Shown: positions 13,962 through 19,825 of the stretch, in pieces
How positions within the stretch are numbered: position 1 is the first letter of the stretch
Layout of the letters: each line of letters begins with the position of its first letter
NCBI GenBank assembly: GCA_034928145.1
Contig: JAYFPE010000018.1
Coordinates: 1 to 19,825 of the forward strand
From: Pelethousia sp034928145
GTDB lineage: Bacteria > Bacillota > Clostridia > Christensenellales > CAG-138
DNA: 19,825 bases
Direction: 5' to 3'
Notes under the pieces: model-generated
The model's input: only the letters and a program-made list of their open reading frames with translations
What the model was told of the DNA's origin: nothing
The model's database searches: none
Position numbers and translations under genes: made by a program

Positions 13962-14363
13962 TTACTGCATCACGAAATCGCTGAAATAGGCTTTTACAAA
14001 CAGGGGCGCTTCCCCCTCCTTCGGGGGAAAGACCTCGTTGAGCCGCCCCACGATGGCGTCTGAAAGCTGATCCTGCAGATCCCCCTTCTGGTACTGCTCT
14101 ACCGTTTGGTTGCGCAGCACATAGAGCACGCAATCGCGCACCTTAGCGCTCTTTTCATTGAGATCATTCCCGATATCCTGGCTAAGCCCCAGCACCACGG
14201 TGGTTTTGATGAGCTTATCCGAATCGAGCACATTGGTGACGAAGGCGTCGCCCGTGGAATAATAATATTGCTTGCTGGTATCCACCGGCCTGGTAAAATA
14301 ATACACCGCGCCGGCGGCTACCACAAGAACAACGATAAGGATGATAATCAGGTTCTTCTTCAT
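13962..14363 (-). CDS. fliL: Flagellar stator-associated protein FliL
   Basis: FliL is a single-pass membrane protein that surrounds and supports the stator units. The 133-residue protein has a short cytoplasmic start (MKKN), one membrane helix at about 5-24, and an extracytoplasmic domain with VTNVLDSDKLIKTTVVLGL and a C-terminal LFVKAYFSDFVMQ, the position of the usual FliL ending. It overlaps the motB stop by 4 nt (ATGA) and is followed by fliM after 28 nt. Sequence is divergent in this family, but size, topology and the motB-fliL-fliM order agree. Confidence 0.9.
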   Translation of the reverse strand: MKKNLIIILIVVLVVAAGAVYYFTRPVDTSKQYYYSTGDAFVTNVLDSDKLIKTTVVLGLSQDIGNDLNEKSAKVRDCVLYVLRNQTVEQYQKGDLQDQLSDAIVGRLNEVFPPKEGEAPLFVKAYFSDFVMQ

Positions 14364-15382
14364 GGCTGTGTCCTCTTTCCTATATCCTGGGCTTGTGCGG
14401 CGTTGCGTCCGTTCTCGATCGGCACTTCTTGCAGTTCGTTTGGCAGTTCGTTCACAGCTATGTCCTTTTCGGCTTGCGAAGGCTCGCCCTGTGCCGTCAA
14501 ATCCGCCGTGGTGATCACGCGCTTGCGCAAAACGAACTCTACGCGCCGGTTCTGCTGCTTGCCCGCTTCGGTGTCATTGCCGGCGATGGGCTTATATTCC
14601 CCATAGCCGGTAAAGGCGAACATATCCGGGGTCAGGCGGCCCTTATCTAGCATGTAGCGCACCACGTTGATGGCCCGCATGGAGGAAAGCTCCCAGTTAT
14701 CCTTAAAGCGGGCGTTGCTGATGGGCACGTTGTCCGTATGCCCCTCCACGCTCATAAGGGAGAGGGCAGCTCCCGCGTTGTAGAAAATCTCTTCTAAGGT
14801 ATCCAGCACGGGCATGGCTTCTTCAACCAAGTCCGCCTTGCCTGAATCGAACAGCACGCCCGCGGCCACCCGCAGATAGATGCTCTCCATATCGCGGCTG
14901 GCAAAGAGCATATCCTCCAGCCCATTGGTTTGGATGTAAAGCACCAGCCGCTCGTAAAGCAGGCTGAATTCGGCCTCGTTTTGCAGGTATTCGTCGGATT
15001 CCATCACCATCCGCTGCTGAGCGCTCACCGGCACGGCCATCTGCGCCAGCTGCTCCGGCGTGAGCGCCTGTTGCTGCGCCTGCGAGGCTGCGTCCATTTC
15101 TTTTTGGTCGTTGCTGCCCAGCGCCATGCCATCTAAATTTAGGGAGGAGCTAGGAAGATCCTTCGAAAAATCCGGCAAGGTGAGCATATCCACAGCCGCG
15201 ATGCTCTGCAGAGGCGGGGAGCCCGTAAAGGCTTGCACAAGACTGTTCCATTTATCAGCATCCACACTGGAAAAGGCGAATAAAAGCACGAAAAAGGTGA
15301 GCAGTAGCGTCACCATATCGCCGTAGGTATCCATCCAGCTGTAGCCGCCGCCTTCTTCTTTGGAAGGCCGTCGGTTGATCAT
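14360..15382 (-). CDS. motB: Stator protein MotB
   Basis: MotB forms the peptidoglycan-anchored half of the stator. The 340-residue protein has a short cytoplasmic N-terminus, one membrane helix (about 20-38) containing the proton- or ion-carrying Asp22 in TYGDMVTLLLTFFVLL, a long Gln/Ala-rich plug and linker region (about 42-160), and an OmpA-like peptidoglycan-binding domain (about 165-290). That domain shows VEGHTDNVPI, NWELSSMRAINVVRYML and GKQQNRRVEFVL. A polar tail of about 50 residues follows. GGAGGAG precedes the ATG. The gene lies 27 nt after motA. Which ion is used cannot be told from the sequence with confidence. Confidence 0.97.
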   Translation of the reverse strand: MINRRPSKEEGGGYSWMDTYGDMVTLLLTFFVLLFAFSSVDADKWNSLVQAFTGSPPLQSIAAVDMLTLPDFSKDLPSSSLNLDGMALGSNDQKEMDAASQAQQQALTPEQLAQMAVPVSAQQRMVMESDEYLQNEAEFSLLYERLVLYIQTNGLEDMLFASRDMESIYLRVAAGVLFDSGKADLVEEAMPVLDTLEEIFYNAGAALSLMSVEGHTDNVPISNARFKDNWELSSMRAINVVRYMLDKGRLTPDMFAFTGYGEYKPIAGNDTEAGKQQNRRVEFVLRKRVITTADLTAQGEPSQAEKDIAVNELPNELQEVPIENGRNAAQAQDIGKRTQP

Positions 15383-15409
15383 ATGCTCCTCCCTTCCCGC
15401 CGCAGCCCG

Positions 15410-16201
15410 TTATTCCTGAGACCGGCTGCGCTCCAGCCGTTCGCTTAGCTTCCTGACCTGGTAATTCGAGATGAACGCCTCCAATTTATCCCGGATCATA
15501 CGGGGGTTCTCACCATCCTGGATGGAGAGAACGCCCTCGAGCATCATCTCGTCGATCATTTGCTCCTGGGCGCTCAAGGTGCCCAGGTTACGTGCCAGCG
15601 GCGCGAAAAAGAAATTGGCCAGGATTACGCCGTAGAAGGTGGTCACCAGGGCTACGGACATCGCCGGGCCCAAGGTGGAAACATCCTCTAAGCTCACCAG
15701 CATGGAAATCAGGCCGATCAGCGTGCCCGCCATGCCGAAGGCCGGGGCGTAGCCCGCGCCCGCGTTGAGCACGGCGATGCAGCGGTTATGCCGCTCCTGA
15801 ATATAATAAAGCTCCGTCTCCATTACGTTTTTCACCAGTTCGGAATTGGAGCCGTCTACGATCAGCGTAATGCCCTTTTGTAAAAAAGCGTCCGGTATGA
15901 TCTCCAGCATATGCTCCAGGGCCAGCAGGCCGTCCTTGCGGGCCGTGTTCGCCAGATCGATAATCAGCTGGATCTTCTCGCCGGGGTCGTCCTTCTGCCC
16001 ACGAAAGGCGAATTTAATACTCTTGATGGTATCCAGCAGCTGGGGCATCGGATAGGAGATAAGAAGGGCGCAAACGGTGCCGCCCACGGTAATGAAAAGG
16101 GAGGCCGGATCCCAAAAGTCGATCAGGCTACCGTTGATCATGATGCCCACGACGATGCAGAACACACCGCCTATGATGCCGAAAGTCGTTGAAAAACCCA
16201 C
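15410..16201 (-). CDS. motA: Stator protein MotA (GTG start)
   Basis: MotA forms the pentameric part of the stator that contacts FliG. The 263-residue protein has four membrane segments (about 5-22, 33-50, 150-172 and 180-202) and a cytoplasmic loop with ARKDGLLALE (86-95). Conserved motifs PAFGMAGTLIGLISML and TTFYGVILAN line the ion path in segments 3 and 4. The start is GTG with GAGG 8 nt upstream. It comes 15 nt after flbD and before motB, a normal Firmicute order. Confidence 0.97.
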   Translation of the reverse strand: MGFSTTFGIIGGVFCIVVGIMINGSLIDFWDPASLFITVGGTVCALLISYPMPQLLDTIKSIKFAFRGQKDDPGEKIQLIIDLANTARKDGLLALEHMLEIIPDAFLQKGITLIVDGSNSELVKNVMETELYYIQERHNRCIAVLNAGAGYAPAFGMAGTLIGLISMLVSLEDVSTLGPAMSVALVTTFYGVILANFFFAPLARNLGTLSAQEQMIDEMMLEGVLSIQDGENPRMIRDKLEAFISNYQVRKLSERLERSRSQE

Positions 16202-16216
16202 CTGTACAGCCTCGCT

Positions 16217-16456
16217 TTACTTATCGTTATCCCAGCTTTCCGGGCCGCCCATCAGACCCGCCGGGTCCATCCCGCCGCCATAGATCTGCTGGCGGTAGGC
16301 GATGATGCGCGCCACCAGCGCCTCCGGCGTATCCTTCACAATGATTCGCTTGTTGGTGTTTAAAAACAGCACCGTATCCGGGGTAGCGCGGATGGTTTCG
16401 ATCATATCGGGGTTGATATACATCTTTTCCCCTTGCATGGTATTCACCAAAATCAT
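16217..16456 (-). CDS. flbD: Flagellar protein FlbD
   Basis: This 79-residue protein matches the small FlbD family of Firmicutes and spirochetes found between flgE and motA. The N-terminal core (MILVNTMQGEKMYINPDMIETI, then DTVLFLNTNKRIIVKDT and a VARIIAYRQQI helix) is typical. The C-terminus is a short Gly/Met/Asp tail. It is unrelated to the NtrC-type regulator also called FlbD in Caulobacter. Recent structural work places small FlbD-type proteins near the motor/stator region, but the function is not settled. GGAGG lies 7 nt before the ATG. A strong GC hairpin sits just upstream, in the gap after flgE. Confidence 0.92.
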   Translation of the reverse strand: MILVNTMQGEKMYINPDMIETIRATPDTVLFLNTNKRIIVKDTPEALVARIIAYRQQIYGGGMDPAGLMGGPESWDNDK

Positions 16457-16471
16457 ATGCGACCCTCCTTG

Positions 16472-16514
16472 CCGGCCTTCGCCCCCGGGCTTTATGACGG
16501 CCCGGGGGCGGCCG
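16472..16514 (-). other. Strong GC hairpin between flgE and flbD
   Basis: A perfect 10-bp stem (16481-16490 with 16500-16509, sequence GCCCCCGGGC and its complement) closes a 9-nt loop. A further 5-bp stem (16473-16477 with 16510-16514) stacks on it across a 3-nt bulge. On the mRNA it begins 15 nt after the flgE stop and ends just before the flbD ribosome binding site. No U-run follows, so it is not a standard terminator. It could protect the 3' end of flgE mRNA or slow read-through into flbD-motAB. Confidence 0.75.
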
Positions 16515-16528
16515 TTATACCGTTTGGC

Positions 16529-18283
16529 TTAGCGCTTGAGGTTCACCAGCTCTTCGAGCATGGTGTCCGTGGTGGTGATGATGCGGGAGTTGGCCTGGAA
16601 GCCCCTCTGGGTGATGATCATGTTGACGATCTCCTCGGAAAGGTCCACATTGCTCATTTCGAGGTTGGAAGGGGAGAGCGCGCCCGCGTTGCCGCTGCCC
16701 GGCATGTTGAAGGTGGGCGTGCCGGAGTTGGCGGAGACTGCGTAGAGGTTGTCGCCCATCTTCTCAAGGCCCGACGGGTTGTTGAAGTTGGCCAGAGAGA
16801 TATAGCCCAGCACCACCTTGGCGCCGGCCTCCAGGTTGATCGTCTGCCCGTCGATGGTGAGCTGCTGGTCCTGCTTGAGCTGCGCTATGACGGCGCCCTT
16901 GGAGTCGATCGCCAGGTCGGAATACATATCGAAATCGATATTCATGGTTTGCAGGGCGGTCTCGAGCACGGTGCCGGGGCTGGAATACTCCACGCCCCAC
17001 TTGGAATCTACATCCAGGGAGAAGTAGCTCTGCTCCAGCTTTTTACTCAGCGCCGCGCTGTTGGCCACCACCTCGTTGTTGGAGATGTTGAGGGTAAAGT
17101 TGCCGAACTCGGTGGTGGTGATCTTAAAGGTGCCCGTAGAGCCGCCGCCCGCGGCCGCCGTGGTGCTCACGCTGACCTTATCGATCACGGTGCTGCCGCT
17201 GGCATCGGTTGCTATCAGCTCCCAGTCGCCGTTTTGCTTGAGGGCGATGGTGGGCATATCGCTGCTGTTCTTCAGGCTATCGAAGATTTCCTTGACCGTG
17301 AGCGCGTCCGTATCTTTGTTGTTCGTCACGGTGAACTCAAACGTGCCGAAATCGTTGAAGGCAAGCGCCTGGTGATCTCCCTTATTGGCCAAGTCGGTAA
17401 GGTTGGCCCTGCCCAACTCCAGCGTACCTGCCATCAAGCTGATGGAAGCCGGGGTCGGGGGCGCGCTGTCAGGGTCGGCCTCATTCAGCACAAACTCCAG
17501 CTTGAGGGAACCTTCCTTAGCCAGTTTGGGCTCGTCCTTGGCGGCCGCCTCCACGGCGGCCTGTAGGTCTGCGTTCGACCAGGAGGCCGTGGGATTGTCG
17601 GGATCTACCACGATTTTCACATCGCTACTGCCCCTGGGCACGAAATTGGAGGCGTTCATGGTGGCCGTCCAAGGGGTTTTGGCATCCTCGGTGAAGTAGA
17701 ACTTGTAGGTTTTGCCGATGGTCTCGGCTAAGTCGGCGGTCACATTTCCGGTGCGGATCACGCCGCCCGAGGGCGCGCCGATGCCGCCGGCCTGGTTCTT
17801 GAGGGTGTCTGTGACCACGTTTTTGAGGCTGTATTGCATCACAGCGCTCTTGCTGGGGAGCACGGTCTGCACATAGTAGCCATCCGCCGTAACCAGGTTG
17901 CCCGCCTGATCCGTATAGAAGTTGCCCGCGCGGGTATACATATTGCCCGTGGGGGTCTGCACCACGAAGTAGCCGTCGCCCGAGATGGCCACGTCCATGC
18001 CGTTGCCGGTATACTGGGCGGAGCCGGGGGTATGCACTACGGAGATGCTGCTCACCGCCGAGCCCAGGCCGATCTGCTTGGCGTTCACGCCGCCGGTGGT
18101 GCCCGCGCCCGTGCCGCTGGCCGCAGAGGCCGCGCTGATGGTTTCGCTGTACAAATCCTTAAAGGTGACGGTGCTTTTCTTGAAGCCGACTGTATTTACG
18201 TTGGCAATGTTATTGCCGATCACATCCATGCGCGTTTGGTGGCTGCGCAGCCCCGTTACGCCGGAAAACAAAGAACGCATCAT
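16529..18283 (-). CDS. flgE: Flagellar hook protein FlgE
   Basis: FlgE polymerises into the hook, the universal joint of the flagellum. The 584-residue protein starts with the rod/hook signature LFSGVTGLRSHQTRMDVIGNNIANVNTVGF (5-34), then the SGDGYFVVQT...RAGNF block (101-121) shared with FlgF/FlgG, and ends with the helical export and polymerisation segment (NVDLSEEIVNMIITQRGFQANSRII onward). About 400 residues of variable, beta-rich hook surface domains lie between, making it larger than many FlgE proteins. GGAGG lies 11 nt before the first of two adjacent ATG codons; the second is also possible. It follows flgD by 55 nt. Confidence 0.95.
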   Translation of the reverse strand: MMRSLFSGVTGLRSHQTRMDVIGNNIANVNTVGFKKSTVTFKDLYSETISAASAASGTGAGTTGGVNAKQIGLGSAVSSISVVHTPGSAQYTGNGMDVAISGDGYFVVQTPTGNMYTRAGNFYTDQAGNLVTADGYYVQTVLPSKSAVMQYSLKNVVTDTLKNQAGGIGAPSGGVIRTGNVTADLAETIGKTYKFYFTEDAKTPWTATMNASNFVPRGSSDVKIVVDPDNPTASWSNADLQAAVEAAAKDEPKLAKEGSLKLEFVLNEADPDSAPPTPASISLMAGTLELGRANLTDLANKGDHQALAFNDFGTFEFTVTNNKDTDALTVKEIFDSLKNSSDMPTIALKQNGDWELIATDASGSTVIDKVSVSTTAAAGGGSTGTFKITTTEFGNFTLNISNNEVVANSAALSKKLEQSYFSLDVDSKWGVEYSSPGTVLETALQTMNIDFDMYSDLAIDSKGAVIAQLKQDQQLTIDGQTINLEAGAKVVLGYISLANFNNPSGLEKMGDNLYAVSANSGTPTFNMPGSGNAGALSPSNLEMSNVDLSEEIVNMIITQRGFQANSRIITTTDTMLEELVNLKR

Positions 18284-18338
18284 ATGGGGTTAATCCTCCG
18301 ATCTTCTTATCACAGCTTTTTCATGCCCGCGCCGAGGC

Positions 18339-18926
18339 TTAAACGCCATCGGCTTCATCCGCGCCGGGCGCATCGCCCGTTCCGCCGGTGTCGCCGGTAT
18401 CGCCGGTGTCCGTCTCGTCGGCCTTGGGCGTGGTGTTGGATACCAGCTGGCCCACCAGGGCGGTGAGGTTTGCGAGGCGTTGCTCGATGCTATCGCCCGC
18501 GGCGGCCGTTACCTGATCCGGCGGCACGAGGTAGGTCTTGCCGTCGTTGTAATCCACCACCTGCAAATAATCCTTGCCGCCATTCTTGACGATCGCCACC
18601 ACCTGGCCGTAAACATCCTGCCTGTACAGGTTGCCGTCGCCATCCACGGCATAGTTGGACATGATGTCCTTGTTGAGGTAGCTGTAGGTCAGCTGGGTCT
18701 GCATGGCGGAATTCATGTTCTGCATCTGCTCCAGGGCGGAGAATTGCGCCATCTGGGCGATGAACTCCGTATCGCTGGTGGGCGAGAGGGGATCCTGGTT
18801 CGCCATTTGGGCCACCAGGATTTGCAGGAAAGAATCCTTGCCCAGCTCGTTGCTCACCTGGCGTGTGGTTTCCAGCATGCGCATGCCGCTGGCTGAACCG
18901 GTGGAAGATACGTTATCTGTAGCCAT
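18339..18926 (-). CDS. flgD: Flagellar hook-capping protein FlgD
   Basis: FlgD is the scaffold cap on which FlgE assembles; it is lost when the hook is complete. The N-terminal FlgD domain is clear: GKDSFLQILVAQMANQDPLSPTSDTEFIAQMAQFSALEQM (about 29-68). Residues 90-145 form a small beta-rich unit (GQVVAIVKNGGKDYLQVVDY, TYLVPPDQV). The last 30 residues are an acidic tail with repeated Asp-Thr-Gly (DNA about 18381-18410 repeats a 9-bp unit). The protein is 195 residues, near the Firmicute norm. The ribosome binding site is weak (AAGG, 10 nt away). It sits 36 nt after fliK and before flgE, the standard order. Confidence 0.94.
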   Translation of the reverse strand: MATDNVSSTGSASGMRMLETTRQVSNELGKDSFLQILVAQMANQDPLSPTSDTEFIAQMAQFSALEQMQNMNSAMQTQLTYSYLNKDIMSNYAVDGDGNLYRQDVYGQVVAIVKNGGKDYLQVVDYNDGKTYLVPPDQVTAAAGDSIEQRLANLTALVGQLVSNTTPKADETDTGDTGDTGGTGDAPGADEADGV

Positions 18927-18962
18927 AATGCTTTAACCTTTCATAAAATCTTTTGCATTGGG

Positions 18963-19825
18963 TCAGGCGCTGTAAACCACGCCGCCCTCGCCCATCTGCG
19001 CGGCCGCATCCGTGAGGGCCGCTTCGTAAAGGCCCGCCGTTTCTTCGCCTGGGATGGCGTAGCTGCCGCCGCGGCCCCAGCCGCCGCTCTCTTGCCAAGC
19101 CTGCTTCTGCTGTTGGCCGAGGAAGGCGCTGTTGGCCGTTTGGTCGTAGATGACCTCCATCTGCACCACCGGGATATCCCGGGCGCGTAGGGCGTCCTCC
19201 AATTGGGCGATCTGCGCCGTGACCAGATGCTGAACGTTTTCGCTGCTCGTGCGGACCTGGGCCTTAACGCCCTCCTCCGTCATGGAAAGGTGAATCGCCA
19301 GGCTGCCCAGCGATTCGGGCTTGAGCTGCACGAACAGCTCCTGCTTGCCCGTGCGCACCGCGCTTTGCACCTGCTCAAAAAGGCTATCCGTCAAAACCTG
19401 CCGCGCTTGCGGCTCGGGCAGGATCTCGCCCGCGGGGGTGCTTAGATCCGCCACGGGGTGCTGCTGCGTCTGGGCCGCCCCCGTAAAGGACGGCTGCGCC
19501 TGCGCGGGCCGGGTTTCTGCCCGGTCCATATCGTGCTCGCCGGCTTGCTCCGCTTCCGCCCCGGCCTTCATGGCCGCGGGCTGCCGCAGGGGCTCGCCGG
19601 AGAGGGTGTTTTCCTGTTCGGGGATAAGGGATTCGGCCTCGGCTCCGGGCTCCTCCATCCTGGGGAGCGCCCGTTCCCCCTCCTGGGGAACGGCTGCCTG
19701 CCATGGGGCCGCCATTTGTGCGCCGGCTTGCGCTTCCATCTCCAACGGAAGCTGCTGCTGTTGCGCCTCAATGGGTATCGCCTGCGCCATCTCCTCGGGC
19801 AGGCTCGCCTCTGTCTCGGTTTGTG
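18963..19825 (-). CDS. fliK: Hook-length control protein FliK (C-terminal part)
   Basis: FliK measures the hook and switches export from hook to filament proteins by acting on FlhB. The frame stays open to the window edge, so the N-terminus lies outside; an internal ATG at 19790 has no ribosome binding site. The visible 287 residues have a Gln/Ala/Glu/Pro-rich linker followed by the C-terminal hook domain, with SAVRTGKQELFVQLKPESLGSLAIHLSMTEEGVKAQV as the signature and a VTAQIAQLEDALRARDIPV helix. A Gln/Gly-rich tail ends the protein. It is the first gene of the hook block (fliK-flgD-flgE). Sequence is distinct from the other FliK-like protein in the window. Confidence 0.9.
   Translation of the reverse strand, partial: QTETEASLPEEMAQAIPIEAQQQQLPLEMEAQAGAQMAAPWQAAVPQEGERALPRMEEPGAEAESLIPEQENTLSGEPLRQPAAMKAGAEAEQAGEHDMDRAETRPAQAQPSFTGAAQTQQHPVADLSTPAGEILPEPQARQVLTDSLFEQVQSAVRTGKQELFVQLKPESLGSLAIHLSMTEEGVKAQVRTSSENVQHLVTAQIAQLEDALRARDIPVVQMEVIYDQTANSAFLGQQQKQAWQESGGWGRGGSYAIPGEETAGLYEAALTDAAAQMGEGGVVYSA

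Noticed and set aside
16433..17566. Plus-strand reading frame of 377 codons opposite flgE
   Set aside because: Antisense of the clear flgE gene; composition looks like reverse-translated hook protein, with no family motif.
18963..19790. fliK starting at the internal ATG at 19790
   Set aside because: No ribosome binding site precedes it and the frame is open to the window edge with the same linker-like composition, so the gene is treated as partial.

Overview
The window is one continuous stretch of flagellar and chemotaxis genes from a GC-rich Gram-positive bacterium, most likely a Clostridia-type Firmicute (Bacillota). The evidence is the gene set: FliY (a FliN fused to CheC-like phosphatase modules), CheC, CheD, FlbD, a YaaR/DUF327 protein and a YlqG/YlqH-like pair are typical of Firmicutes and absent from the enteric flagellar system. 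Strong AGGAGG-type ribosome binding sites and frequent TTG/GTG starts agree. Genus cannot be fixed from the sequence.

Layout: almost everything reads leftwards (minus strand). From the right edge come fliK (N-terminus outside the window), flgD, flgE, flbD, motA, motB, fliL, fliM, fliY, cheB and a small comFB-like gene, all tightly packed and probably one operon continuing from outside. Then two plus-strand genes interrupt: a FliK-like protein (YlqG type) and a soluble homologue of the FlhB cytoplasmic domain (YlqH type). Their end overlaps the end of comFB by 4 nt. Their start faces cheC across a 165-nt region that holds a large dyad and two back-to-back sigma-28-like promoter matches. The minus strand resumes with cheC, cheD, a TTG-started CHAP/papain-like cysteine hydrolase, fliD (own promoter region), fliS, a FliT/FlgN-like chaperone, a YaaR-like gene, cheW, cheR and cheY, ending in a clear intrinsic terminator at the left edge.

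Together these genes build and run the motor. FlgD and FlgE make the hook and FliK measures it. FliD caps the filament, and FliS plus the small coiled-coil protein chaperone its subunits. MotA/MotB/FliL form the stator, and FliM/FliY form the switch that receives CheY-P. CheB/CheR/CheD adjust receptor methylation, CheW couples receptors to the kinase, and CheC/FliY remove phosphate from CheY-P. CheA, receptors, flagellin, FlgM and the export gate are not in this window.

Points most worth a second look are the CHAP-like hydrolase embedded in the cluster, the inverted FliK-like/FlhB-like pair with its symmetric divergent promoter region, the ComFB-like zinc protein beside cheB, three tandem hook-IN-like modules inside an over-long FliD, and a slippage-prone C-run inside the Pro/Tyr-rich linker of FliY. 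I found no transposons, tRNA or rRNA genes, or CRISPR arrays.
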